Source: Geodermatophilaceae bacterium (lineage in GTDB: Bacteria; Actinomycetota; Actinomycetes; Mycobacteriales; Geodermatophilaceae). From it: a stretch of 8,728 bases of DNA. Below are positions 1-6,872 of the stretch, one piece after another; position 1 is the first letter of the stretch, and each line of letters begins with the position of its first letter. The notes beneath the pieces were generated by a model, which had not been told where the DNA came from, searched no databases, and saw only the letters and a program-made list of their open reading frames with translations. The stretch is from the NCBI GenBank assembly GCA_013811975.1, contig JACCUF010000019.1, positions 1 to 8,728 on the forward strand, read 5' to 3'. A program made the translations under genes and the position numbers.

Positions 1-69
1 GCCGGCAGCCAGCAACCAGGTACGTCGCGACCCGGTGATGTCGCATAGTAGAAGCGTCTCAGAGTCCAT
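1..69 (-). CDS. Possible start of a further gene downstream of mmsA (partial, unrecognised)
   Basis: On the minus strand an ATG at 69 opens a frame that stays open for 23 codons to the window edge, beginning MDSETLLLCDITGSRR. It lies 7 bases after the mmsA stop and on the same strand, so it could be the third gene of the lacI-mmsA unit. Against it: no convincing Shine-Dalgarno sequence precedes the ATG, two consecutive CTA leucine codons are unusual for this GC-rich DNA, and 23 codons open by chance is common at high GC. I do not recognise the peptide. If it is not a gene, positions 1-76 are simply the start of a downstream spacer; I see no convincing terminator there. Confidence 0.25.
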   Translation of the reverse strand, partial: MDSETLLLCDITGSRRTWLLAAG

Positions 70-76
70 CGGCGGA

Positions 77-1591
77 TCAGTGATGGGTGGGGAAGCCGAG
101 TTCCAGTCCGGATGATTGCTGGGGCCAGCGTGAGCTCACGGCTTTGGCACGGGTATAGAAGCGGACGCCGTCGGCCCCGTGCACGTGCAGATCGCCGAAC
201 AAGGAGTTGTTCCAGCCGCCGAAGGAGTAATAGGCCATCGGCACCGGAATCGGCACGTTGATCCCGACCATCCCGACCTGGACCCGCCGCGCGTACTCGC
301 GGGCCACGAGTCCGTCGGCGGTGAACACCGCGGTCCCGTTCCCGTACGGGTTGGCGTTGACCAGGGCGAGCGCCGCCTCGAAGTCAGGCACCCGGACGAC
401 ACACAGCACCGGACCGAAGATCTCCTCGCGGTAGCACTCCATCTCCGGCCGCACATGGTCGAGCAGCGTCAGCCCGAGCCAGAAGCCGCCGCCGTGGCCA
501 GCCGGGACGTACCCACGTCCATCGACGACGACGTTCGCCCCGGCGGCCTCCGCGCCGTCGACATGCCCGCTCACCCGGTCGCGGTGCGCGCCGGTGACCA
601 GCGGCCCCATGGATGAGGACGGCTCGCTTCCCGGTCCGACGACCACGGCCCGCCCGGCGTTCGCGATGGCCTGGACCAGCCGGTCCTGTACCCCGGTGTC
701 CCCCACCGCCACAACGACCGAGATCGCCATGCAGCGCTCCCCGGCCGAGCCGTAGGCAGCGCTGACCGCGGAGTCGGCGGCCACGTCCAGGTCCGCGTCG
801 GGCAGCACCACCATGTGGTTCTTCGCTCCGCCGAGGGCCTGCACCCGCTTGCCATTCGCCGTCCCGGTCTCGTAGACGTGCCGCGCGACCGGCGTCGATC
901 CGACGAAGGAAATCGCGGCGATGTCGGGGTGCACCAACAACCGGTCGACGGCTTCCTTGTCACCCTGCAGAACCGTCAGGACACCGGGCGGCAGCCCGGC
1001 CTCGTAGGCCAATTCGGCAAGCCGCACAGATGCCGACGGATCGCGGTCGCTCGGCTTCAGGACGAAGGCATTGCCGCAGGCGATGGCGATCGGTGCCATC
1101 CACATCGGCACCATCACCGGGAAGTTGAACGGCGTTATCCCGGCAACGACTCCGAGCGGTTGGCGCATCGACCAGGCATCGATGCCCTTCGACACCTGTT
1201 CGGAGTGCTCGCCCTTGAGGTGATGCGCGATCCCGGTGGCGAAGTCCAGGACGTCGAGCCCTCGGCGCACCTCGCCCTGGGCGTCGGAGAACACCTTCCC
1301 GTGTTCGGCGCTGACGATCTCTGCCAGTTCGTCCACACGCTCGGCCATCAATTGGCGCCAGCCGAACAGGATCTGAGTGCGCTTGCTCAACGACGAAGCG
1401 CCCCAATCGAGCGACGCTGCCAGGGCCGAACCGACCGCCAGATCGACATCGGCAGTGTCGGCCAGAGCGACCTGGCGGGCCACCTGCCCGCTGACCGGAT
1501 CGAAGACATCGCCGCGGCGGCCACCTTCTCCTACGGTCAGCTTGGCGTCGATGACGTGCGGGACGACGTCGGGAAGCTGATGAATATTCAA
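77..1591 (-). CDS. mmsA: Methylmalonate/malonate-semialdehyde dehydrogenase, CoA-acylating (MmsA/IolA)
   Basis: Converts malonic semialdehyde (last inositol intermediate) or methylmalonic semialdehyde (from valine) to acetyl- or propionyl-CoA, CO2 and NADH in the cytoplasm. The 504-residue product matches the family length of about 500. Visible motifs are FNFPVMVPMW (155-164), LKPSDRDPS (K179), SFVGSTPVA (228-236), QALGGAKNH (251-259) and GSAGERCMA (281-289) with the catalytic cysteine at 287. The asparagine in GGAKNH, where hydrolytic aldehyde dehydrogenases carry a glutamate, is typical of the CoA-dependent group. I start it at TTG 1591: AGAGG lies 7 bases upstream, and the TTG overlaps the regulator's stop as TTGA. 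The same frame is open upstream to about 2644, but that part is out of frame with the lacI gene and has no aldehyde dehydrogenase features. The iol context favours IolA; a role in valine breakdown is not excluded. Confidence 0.95.
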   Translation of the reverse strand: MNIHQLPDVVPHVIDAKLTVGEGGRRGDVFDPVSGQVARQVALADTADVDLAVGSALAASLDWGASSLSKRTQILFGWRQLMAERVDELAEIVSAEHGKVFSDAQGEVRRGLDVLDFATGIAHHLKGEHSEQVSKGIDAWSMRQPLGVVAGITPFNFPVMVPMWMAPIAIACGNAFVLKPSDRDPSASVRLAELAYEAGLPPGVLTVLQGDKEAVDRLLVHPDIAAISFVGSTPVARHVYETGTANGKRVQALGGAKNHMVVLPDADLDVAADSAVSAAYGSAGERCMAISVVVAVGDTGVQDRLVQAIANAGRAVVVGPGSEPSSSMGPLVTGAHRDRVSGHVDGAEAAGANVVVDGRGYVPAGHGGGFWLGLTLLDHVRPEMECYREEIFGPVLCVVRVPDFEAALALVNANPYGNGTAVFTADGLVAREYARRVQVGMVGINVPIPVPMAYYSFGGWNNSLFGDLHVHGADGVRFYTRAKAVSSRWPQQSSGLELGFPTHH

Positions 1592-1600
1592 GCCGGCACC
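1588..1600 (-). promoter_or_regulatory. TTGA stop/start overlap and ribosome site coupling lacI to mmsA
   Basis: On the minus strand the last codons of the regulator, GTG CCG GCT TGA, contain the mmsA start TTG one base out of phase. AGAGG sits 7 bases before the TTG. No ATG or GTG gives a plausible alternative start near the conserved N-terminus; the next methionine is around residue 82, inside the conserved domain. The arrangement implies translational coupling, and the rare TTG start would tend to lower mmsA initiation in the absence of ribosomes finishing lacI. Confidence 0.8.
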
Positions 1601-2625
1601 TCTGTTTCCAAGGACGGTGTGGACGAGGCGGTGTGCCGTGGCCTGGCCGTCGTTTCCCGTACGACCAGGCTCGGCTCGAGTTGCAGTCTGGCTACGGTCT
1701 CGCGGTTGCCGCGGATCCGTTCGAGCAGCAACTGGACGGCCAGACGTCCCATCTCGTGCCGCGGCTGGTGCACTGTGGTCAGCGAGACGTGCCGCAACGC
1801 AGCCAACGCCGTGTTGTCGTAGCCCACGACGGACATGTGAGCCGGCACCTGCATCCCGCTGTCTTCGAGCTCCGCGATCGCCCCGACGGCGTTGAGGTCG
1901 TTGGCGCAGAACAGCGCAGTTGTCGCCGGGGCGTGGCCCAGCAGAGCCCGCGCGCCCAGCACACCGCCCTTCTCGGTGTACTCGCTGCGCACGATCAGTG
2001 GCGGCAACCCGAATTCGGCCATCGCGGCTCGATAGCCGCGCCGTCGCAGCGCAGCCTGCGCCCCGTTGCCGCCGTCCAGGTGTGCGATCCGCCGGTGGCC
2101 GAGACCAGCGAGGTGGGCCACAGCGAGGCGAGCACCGGCCTCGCTGTCGTCGGTGACGGTGTCGATGTCGGGATGTCGGCAGCTGCGGGTCACCGCGACG
2201 ACCGGTGACTGTCGGGCGGCGCCAGCCATGACACGGGTGGCGACCACCGGTCCGAGCAGGATGAGACCGGCGGGAGAGAAGGACAGCAGCGTGTCGATCA
2301 CTTGCTCCTCCCGGGCAACTCGGCGCTGACCGGTCTGCAAGAGCAGCGAGAAGCCCTGCTCGTGTGCAGCTTGGTCGACACCGTCCACCAGATCGGCGAA
2401 GAACTGGTTGTGCAGGTCGGATACCAGCACCCCGAGCACGGTCGAGTCGCGGCTGGCCAGCTGCCGGGCCAGCGCATGTGGCCGGTACCCGAGTTCCGTC
2501 GCTGCGGCGACCACGGCAGCCCGCCGGGCAGAACTGACCCTGGGAGAGTCCCTCATCACCAGCGAAACGAGGGAGCGGGAGACGCCGGCTCGCAGCGCGA
2601 CGTCCTCCATCGTGGCTCGCCCCAT
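1588..2625 (-). CDS. LacI-family transcriptional regulator
   Basis: A 345-residue sugar-responsive DNA-binding protein, probably the local repressor. The N-terminal helix-turn-helix reads MEDVALRAGVSRSLVSLVMR (residues 6-25). It is followed by the hinge-helix segment GYRPHALARQLAS (46-58) and a periplasmic-binding-protein-like effector domain starting at VLGVLVSDLHNQFFADLVDG (63-82). Length and layout are normal for the family. The ATG at 2625 is preceded by GGAGGAGGGAC, a strong ribosome site, which supports this start over the internal ATG at codon 6. Its stop overlaps the mmsA start as TTGA, so the two genes are co-translated. It is divergent from the inositol operon across a 137-bp region holding a CG-centred palindrome, which suggests it controls both directions. 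The effector (inositol, inosose or a later phosphorylated intermediate) cannot be read from sequence. Iol regulators in other bacteria are often of the DeoR, GntR or RpiR type, so I give no symbol. Confidence 0.93.
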   Translation of the reverse strand: MGRATMEDVALRAGVSRSLVSLVMRDSPRVSSARRAAVVAAATELGYRPHALARQLASRDSTVLGVLVSDLHNQFFADLVDGVDQAAHEQGFSLLLQTGQRRVAREEQVIDTLLSFSPAGLILLGPVVATRVMAGAARQSPVVAVTRSCRHPDIDTVTDDSEAGARLAVAHLAGLGHRRIAHLDGGNGAQAALRRRGYRAAMAEFGLPPLIVRSEYTEKGGVLGARALLGHAPATTALFCANDLNAVGAIAELEDSGMQVPAHMSVVGYDNTALAALRHVSLTTVHQPRHEMGRLAVQLLLERIRGNRETVARLQLEPSLVVRETTARPRHTASSTPSLETEVPA

Positions 2626-2645
2626 GTCCCTCCTCCACTGTCATG

Positions 2646-2661
2646 CCGGGCGTACGCCGGG
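2646..2661. repeat. Imperfect palindrome upstream of lacI, possible second operator
   Basis: The sequence CCGGGCGTACGCCGGG has a perfect 10-bp core (GGCGTACGCC, 2649-2658) and two further matching outer pairs, with one mismatched pair. It lies 21-36 bases before the lacI start codon, a position where an autoregulatory site could act. It differs from the palindrome at 2731-2742. CGTACG-type words also recur in this GC-rich DNA, so chance is a real possibility. Confidence 0.25.
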
Positions 2662-2683
2662 TGAACGCAACGGGTCCGAACCC

Positions 2684-2711
2684 TTGACACCGAGGGCACG
2701 CACGCTACAAG
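2684..2711 (+). promoter_or_regulatory. Predicted sigma-70-type promoter of the inositol operon
   Basis: A perfect TTGACA (2684-2689) is followed after 16 bp by TACAAG (2706-2711), a 4/6 match to the -10 consensus. Transcription would begin near 2718, giving a leader of about 45 bases before the GTG at 2763. The perfect -35 box in otherwise GC-rich DNA, the correct spacing and the position before a long operon support the call; the -10 is the weak part. Confidence 0.55.
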
Positions 2712-2730
2712 GTTGTCGCGCTCCAAACAA
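2702..2730 (-). promoter_or_regulatory. Weak candidate promoter for lacI-mmsA
   Basis: Reading the minus strand, TTGTTT (2730-2725) is followed after 17 bp by TAGCGT (2707-2702). Each hexamer matches the consensus at only 3 of 6 positions, although the -10 keeps the conserved first, second and last bases. If used, this promoter overlaps the operon promoter face to face, and its -35 box abuts the palindrome at 2731-2742, so a single bound repressor could block both directions. This is a tentative call. Confidence 0.25.
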
Positions 2731-2742
2731 TAGAGCGCTCTA
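2731..2742. promoter_or_regulatory. Perfect 12-bp palindrome, predicted LacI-family operator
   Basis: TAGAGCGCTCTA is an exact palindrome with a central CG, the form LacI-family proteins usually recognise. Its core GAGCGCTC is shared with the known actinobacterial CebR-type operator TGGGAGCGCTCCCA. It lies downstream of the predicted start site (about +14 to +25) and upstream of the ribosome site at 2751, so a bound repressor would act as a roadblock. I saw no second exact copy elsewhere in the window. The assignment to the adjacent regulator is inference from position and family. Confidence 0.6.
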
Positions 2743-2762
2743 ACGGCGGCAAAGGGGCCTTC

Positions 2763-3779
2763 GTGCGGATCGGCATCACCGGCGCGGGACGGATCGGGGC
2801 GATGCATGCCCGCAATCTGAGTCTCCTGCCGGGCCTCGACGAACTCGTCCTGCATGACCCGATCTCTGGTCGAGCCCAAGCCGTGGCAACGCGATTGACG
2901 CCTTCGACGGTTCGGACCCGCACGGCGGCCAGCTATCCCGAGCTGTTGGCTCAGGTCGACGGGATCGTGGTAGCCACCCCGACCACCACGCATGCCGACC
3001 TCGTGTTGCTCGCCGTCGCGGCCGGTGTTCCGACACTGTGCGAGAAGCCGGCCGCCGACAACGAGCCGGCGCTGCGGGAAATGGTGGATGCCGTCGATCG
3101 GTCCGGGGTCGAAGTCCTGGTCGGCTTCCAGCGCCGCTTCGACCCACCGTTGGTCGAGATGCGTCGTCGGGTCCTGGCCGGCGAACTCGGCACCGTCTAC
3201 CACGTACGCGCGCTGGGACAGGACCACGAGCCGCCCGATCTCGGGTTCATTCCGACCTCCGGGGGTATGTTCCGCGATCTGTTCATCCACGACTTGGATG
3301 CGATCCCCTGGTTGGTCGACGAGCCGGTCGTCGAGGTGTACGCGACGGGGTCGGTGCTCGTGGACCAGGCCTTCGCCGCCAGCGGTGACGTCGACACAGC
3401 CGTGGTCCTGCTCCGGTTCGCCTCAGGGACCTTGGCAACGCTGACCGGCGGCCGGCGCGACGGCCTGGGCTATGACCATCGGATAGAGGTGATCGGGAGC
3501 CGGGACGCCCTGGTGGTCGGCCTGGACGACCGGACCCCGCTGACCTCCCTCCAGCCGTCGGGTCCGGTCAGCCGACCCGAGGCCTACCGCGGCTTTTCCG
3601 AGCGCTTCGCGGTCGCCTACGCCGCCGAGGTCGCCACCTTCGTCGAGGTCGTCGCCGGGCGTGCCGGCAACCCGAGCCCGGTGCGTGACAGCCTGGTCAG
3701 TGTCGGCTTGGCCGGTGCCTGCGAGCGTTCGCGGGCCGCAGGCATGCCCGTCCGGATGCCCGTGGGGATGGCGGCGTGA
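2763..3779 (+). CDS. iolG: Gfo/Idh/MocA-family oxidoreductase, probable inositol 2-dehydrogenase
   Basis: Probably the first catabolic step: NAD-dependent oxidation of myo-inositol (or a related cyclitol) to 2-keto-myo-inositol in the cytoplasm. The 338-residue product has the N-terminal Rossmann motif GAGRIG (7-12), the family CEKP signature with K95, and SGGMFRDLFIHDLDAIPWL (166-184) containing D172 and H176. These correspond to the catalytic Lys-Asp-His set of bacterial inositol dehydrogenases, at nearly the same residue numbers as Bacillus subtilis IolG. The GTG start at 2763 is chosen because AAAGGGG lies 5 bases upstream and the Rossmann strand begins at once (MRIGITGAGRIG). It is the first gene of the plus-strand operon and overlaps the next gene as GTGA. 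The family also oxidises scyllo-inositol, chiro-inositol and other sugars, so substrate identity rests on the IolE, IolC and IolA neighbours. Confidence 0.85.
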   Translation: MRIGITGAGRIGAMHARNLSLLPGLDELVLHDPISGRAQAVATRLTPSTVRTRTAASYPELLAQVDGIVVATPTTTHADLVLLAVAAGVPTLCEKPAADNEPALREMVDAVDRSGVEVLVGFQRRFDPPLVEMRRRVLAGELGTVYHVRALGQDHEPPDLGFIPTSGGMFRDLFIHDLDAIPWLVDEPVVEVYATGSVLVDQAFAASGDVDTAVVLLRFASGTLATLTGGRRDGLGYDHRIEVIGSRDALVVGLDDRTPLTSLQPSGPVSRPEAYRGFSERFAVAYAAEVATFVEVVAGRAGNPSPVRDSLVSVGLAGACERSRAAGMPVRMPVGMAA

Positions 3780-4714
3780 CCTCGACGCGCGTCGCGGCCG
3801 CGCCGATCAGCTGGGGCGTCTGCGAGGTGCCTGGCTGGGGAGAAGTGCTGCCGGTGGACCACGTGCTCGCCGAGATGGCCGCCCTCGGGTTGCGGGCCAC
3901 CGAGCTGGGTCCGCCGGGGTTCCTGCCCGAGCAGGCTGAGTCCCTGAGGGCCGATCTCGCGGCCCATGACCTGATCCTTGTCGGGGGGTTTGTGGCCCTG
4001 GTGCTGCACGACCCCGCCGTACGGGAGACGACCCTGGCCGAGGTCGAGCGGGCCTGCGCCCTGCTGTCCGGTGCCGGCGGCGAGGTACTGGTGGTGGCCG
4101 CCGCGACCGGCCTGGATGGTTATGACAACCGACCGGAGCTGGACGCCGACAAGTGGCGGTACCTCGTGGACACGGTGCAGCTCGTGTCGTCGATCGCTTC
4201 GGAACACGGCTTGACCGCCACCCTGCACCCGCATGTGGGGACGCACGTGGAATCAGCATCGGAGGTGGATCGGTTTCTGGCCAGCAGCTCGGTGCCCCTG
4301 TGCTTGGACACCGGCCACCTCCTCATCGGCGGCGCCGATCCGGTGGCGGTGGCGCGCCGGCACGGGCACCGGGTCGCCCACGTCCACCTCAAGGACGTCG
4401 ATGCGTCGGTGGCGCTCCGCGTGCAGTCCGGCGAGATGAGTTACCAGAAGGCGGTGGCAGCTGGTCTCTACCGTCCGCTCGGTCAAGGTGATGTCCCCGT
4501 ACGTGAGGTCATCAACGCGCTCACGACGGCCGGGTACGGCGGCTGGTGGGTGTTGGAGCAGGACACCGCGCTGCCTGTCGGACAGCCGTTGTCAGGCACA
4601 TATCGGAATGATCACGACGACCTGCGAAGTCGACCACGGCGCGACACCGCCGCGAGCATCGAATACCTGCTGGCGGCGCTGTCGCCGGGACCCTTCCAAA
4701 AGGAGACACCATGA
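3776..4714 (+). CDS. iolE: TIM-barrel sugar isomerase/epimerase-family protein, probable inosose dehydratase (IolE-like)
   Basis: Likely removes water from 2-keto-myo-inositol to give trihydroxycyclohexane-1,2-dione, the second step of inositol breakdown. The 312-residue product is an AP-endonuclease-2/xylose-isomerase-like barrel. It starts with APISWGVCEVPGWG (9-22), then has LHPHVGTHVE (150-159), CLDTGHLLIGG (176-186), HVHLKDVD (202-209), YRPLGQGDV (232-240) and WWVLEQD (257-263). Candidate metal ligands are E159, D178, H204 and E261. The GTG start at 3776 overlaps the previous stop (GTGA) with a GGGG run just upstream, and the conserved APISWG follows within nine residues. The end overlaps the next gene as ATGA. 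The neighbours make IolE the best fit, but IolH or IolI-like barrel proteins of the same superfamily cannot be excluded from sequence alone. Confidence 0.75.
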   Translation: MTSTRVAAAPISWGVCEVPGWGEVLPVDHVLAEMAALGLRATELGPPGFLPEQAESLRADLAAHDLILVGGFVALVLHDPAVRETTLAEVERACALLSGAGGEVLVVAAATGLDGYDNRPELDADKWRYLVDTVQLVSSIASEHGLTATLHPHVGTHVESASEVDRFLASSSVPLCLDTGHLLIGGADPVAVARRHGHRVAHVHLKDVDASVALRVQSGEMSYQKAVAAGLYRPLGQGDVPVREVINALTTAGYGGWWVLEQDTALPVGQPLSGTYRNDHDDLRSRPRRDTAASIEYLLAALSPGPFQKETP

Positions 4715-5733
4715 ACAGCTTGTCGCCACGCACCTACCGTTCGGCATGGAGGGCAGCAGTCGCGGTCATCGGTCTCGCCGTCGTGACCTCCTGCACCAGC
4801 CCGAGTGCTCCGGAGGATGAGGGATCGGCCGACTCGACCGAGGGGGGGTCGGACTCGGGCTCCGCGGCGGCGTCCGGAGACATATCCATCGCCGTCATCA
4901 CCCACGGCGGTGACGGTGACGCGTTCTGGAGCGTCGCGCAGAACGGCGCCGAGCAAGCCGGAGAGGACCTTGGCGTCGAGGTCAACTACACCAGCGACGG
5001 AGACGCCGCCGCGCAGGCGCGGCTGATCGACAACGCTGTGGCGCAGGGCGTTTCCGGGATGGTCGTGTCCATGGCCAACCCCGACGCGCTGCAAGGCTCC
5101 ATCGAGGCGGCGGTGGAGGCCGGGATCCCGGTCATCACGATCAACTCCGGTGAGGCCGAGTCCATCGAGTTCGGTGCCCTGGCACATGTCGGGCAGAGCG
5201 AGGAGGTCGCCGGAGAAGGTGCCGGAGAGCGCTTCACGGAGGAGGGCGCCACCAAGCTGCTGTGCGTGATCCCCGAAGCCGGCAACATCGGACTCACCCA
5301 GCGTTGCGAGGGTGCGGCTAGTTCCTTCGGTGACGTCACGGAACTGCAGGTCGACCTGAACAACCCGACGGATGTGCAGGCGCGCATCCGTGGTGCCCTG
5401 CAGGCCGATCCCGAGATCGACGGCGTGCTCGCGCTCAACCCCCAGGTCGCGACCGCCGCCGTCAGTGCAGCGGGTGAGGCCGGCTCGGAGGCGCAGGTCG
5501 CCACTTTCGACCTCAGCGCCGACGTCATCGCCGGCATCGAGGCAGGCGACATCTTGTTCGCGGTCGACCAACAGCAGTACCTGCAGGGCTACCTTCCGGT
5601 CGTCATGATCAAGCTGTTCATCGAGAATGCGAACACGATCGGTGGCGGCCTGCCGGTACTGACCGGCCCCGGGTTCGTCGACGAGTCCAACGCGGCTGAC
5701 GTGGCCGAGTACGCGGAGCGCGGTACCCGCTGA
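4711..5733 (+). CDS. Sugar ABC transporter substrate-binding lipoprotein (ribose/inositol type)
   Basis: Captures the substrate outside the membrane and delivers it to the permease encoded next. The 340-residue product has a basic N-terminus, a hydrophobic segment (about 14-25) and a lipobox VTSC with the lipidated cysteine at 28. A low-complexity Ser/Gly/Asp/Glu linker (about 29-55) follows. The mature domain begins ISIAVITHGGDGDAFWS and has the order of a type-I periplasmic-binding fold (Peri_BP_4, as in RbsB), including GVSGMVVSMANPDAL and AGIPVITINSG. The ATG at 4711 lies 7 bases after AAGGAG and overlaps the previous stop as ATGA. It is followed by the only real gap in the operon, which holds a hairpin. 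The iol context suggests inositol or another cyclitol as ligand; the sequence does not show this directly, and ribose- or fructose-type ligands remain possible. Confidence 0.9.
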   Translation: MNSLSPRTYRSAWRAAVAVIGLAVVTSCTSPSAPEDEGSADSTEGGSDSGSAAASGDISIAVITHGGDGDAFWSVAQNGAEQAGEDLGVEVNYTSDGDAAAQARLIDNAVAQGVSGMVVSMANPDALQGSIEAAVEAGIPVITINSGEAESIEFGALAHVGQSEEVAGEGAGERFTEEGATKLLCVIPEAGNIGLTQRCEGAASSFGDVTELQVDLNNPTDVQARIRGALQADPEIDGVLALNPQVATAAVSAAGEAGSEAQVATFDLSADVIAGIEAGDILFAVDQQQYLQGYLPVVMIKLFIENANTIGGGLPVLTGPGFVDESNAADVAEYAERGTR

Positions 5734-5734
5734 C

Positions 5735-5749
5735 GCGGCGGTCCGCCGC
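5735..5749 (+). promoter_or_regulatory. GC-only hairpin between binding-protein and permease genes
   Basis: GCGGCG, loop GTC, CGCCGC forms a 6-bp all-G/C stem two bases after the binding-protein stop. There is no U-tract, and the permease's AGGAGG ribosome site follows within a few bases, so it is unlikely to be a full terminator. In many ABC operons a hairpin at this junction protects the upstream message from 3' decay or partly reduces read-through, giving more binding protein than membrane subunits. That role here is inference from position. Confidence 0.5.
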
Positions 5750-5768
5750 AGGACCCAGGAGGAGACGG

Positions 5769-6872
5769 ATGTCTACAACGGGATCAGCGGCAGCGGGATC
5801 AACGGTCGCAGCCCCAGATCAGACCGCCCCTGCAGCAACCCCGGGCGCCTCGACCGATGAGGATCTCGGCCGAAACCGGCTCGCCGACCGGCTGATCAAG
5901 CGTCCGGAACTGGCGGCGCTGGTCGGTGCGGTCGGGGTGTTCGTGTTCTTCTCCGTCATCACCGAGCAGTTCCTCTCCCCGCTGGGTGTGGCCACCTGGC
6001 TCGACGACGCGGCCACGCTCGGGATCATGGCGGTTGCGGTCGCGCTGCTGATGATCGGCGGCGAGTTCGACCTGTCGGCCGGGGTGATGACCGCCAGCTC
6101 CGCGCTGGTGACCGGCCTGCTGGCCACCGAGGTGGGACTGAACGTGTGGGTGGCGATGGCCTTCTCGCTGGTCTTCGCCCTCGGGGTGGGTGCGGCCAAC
6201 GGCTGGGTGGTGATTCGCACCGGCCTCCCGAGTTTCATCGTCACCCTCGGCACGTTCTTCGCCCTGCAGGGATTGAACCTCGGCGTCACCAGGCTGGTCA
6301 CCGGGAGCGTCACCGTCAGCGGGATCAGTTCGGCACCAGGGTATGAGTCCGCCGGCGCTCTGCTCGCCTCGAAGATCTCGGTCTTCGGGACCGGTGTGCA
6401 GGTGTCGGTCTTCTGGTGGGTGATCGTAACTGTGCTTGCGGCGTTCGTGTTGTTGCGCACCAGGTTCGGGAACTGGATCTTTGCGGTGGGCGGTGCTGCC
6501 GCCAGCGCACGTGGCGTCGGCGTACCAGTCATGCGTACGAAGGTGTTGCTGTTCATGACCACAGCCGGGGCTGGCTGGTTGGTGGGCCAGATGCTGCTAC
6601 TCCGATTCACCTCGGTCCAGGCGAACCAAGGCATCGGCGCCGAGTTCCAGTACATCATCGCGGCCGTCATCGGCGGCTGCCTGCTGACCGGCGGCTTCGG
6701 TTCCGCGGTCGGCGCCGCGATCGGGGCGCTCATCTTCGGCATGGCCCGGCAGGGGATCGTTTTCGCGCAGTGGAACAGCGACTGGTTCCAGCTCTTTTTG
6801 GGCGCGATGCTGCTGGCCGCCGTACTGGTGAACAACAGCTTCCGCAAGCGAGCAGAGAGGTCCCGACGATGA
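5769..6872 (+). CDS. Sugar ABC transporter permease (RbsC/AraH type)
   Basis: Membrane channel subunit of the importer, of the BPD_transp_2 family, expected to work as a homodimer. The 367-residue product has about ten hydrophobic segments (roughly 47-67, 80-97, 103-122, 126-148, 155-176, 211-231, 258-278, 292-309, 312-327 and 339-355). It carries the family motif GGEFDLSAG (97-105), and GGAAASARGVGVPV (241-254) matches the cytoplasmic loop that contacts the ATPase. The C-terminus is basic (RKRAERSRR). The ATG at 5769 has AGGAGG 6-7 bases upstream. The first 30 or so residues are an Ala/Thr/Ser-rich, non-hydrophobic extension, probably disordered and cytoplasmic; I see no better-supported internal start. 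The stop overlaps the ATPase start as ATGA. Confidence 0.92.
   Translation: MSTTGSAAAGSTVAAPDQTAPAATPGASTDEDLGRNRLADRLIKRPELAALVGAVGVFVFFSVITEQFLSPLGVATWLDDAATLGIMAVAVALLMIGGEFDLSAGVMTASSALVTGLLATEVGLNVWVAMAFSLVFALGVGAANGWVVIRTGLPSFIVTLGTFFALQGLNLGVTRLVTGSVTVSGISSAPGYESAGALLASKISVFGTGVQVSVFWWVIVTVLAAFVLLRTRFGNWIFAVGGAAASARGVGVPVMRTKVLLFMTTAGAGWLVGQMLLLRFTSVQANQGIGAEFQYIIAAVIGGCLLTGGFGSAVGAAIGALIFGMARQGIVFAQWNSDWFQLFLGAMLLAAVLVNNSFRKRAERSRR

Noticed and set aside
27..44. Inverted repeat GCGAC / GTCGC as a terminator after mmsA
   Set aside because: The stem is only 5 bp with an 8-base loop and no U-tract; this is expected by chance in GC-rich DNA.
815..1822. A 335-codon plus-strand open frame opposite mmsA and the lacI 3' end
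   Set aside because: It has no recognisable motif and low-complexity Arg/Gly/Asp-rich composition; it spans two well-supported genes on the other strand.
77..2644. An 855-codon minus-strand open frame covering mmsA and all of lacI
   Set aside because: Only the last 504 codons look like a protein. The upstream part is Arg/Gly/Pro-rich and is the out-of-frame shadow of lacI, which has its own strong ribosome site and full family structure.
2672..2683. Imperfect palindrome GGGTCCGAACCC next to the -35 box
   Set aside because: It matches at 10 of 12 positions but is short and unlike the perfect palindrome at 2731; not enough to call an operator.
5225..5238. AGAGCGCTT inside the binding-protein gene as a second LacI operator
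   Set aside because: It shares only part of the 2731-2742 palindrome, is not symmetric at its ends and lies inside coding sequence.
4612..5571. A 319-codon minus-strand open frame opposite the binding-protein gene
   Set aside because: It is an antisense shadow rich in Gly/Asp/Arg, crosses a real gene boundary and has no conserved feature.
5819..6847. A 342-codon minus-strand open frame opposite the permease gene
   Set aside because: It is Ala/Thr/Pro/Ser-rich with no domain, and is the complement of a membrane-protein gene in GC-rich DNA. The plus-strand permease explains the region fully.
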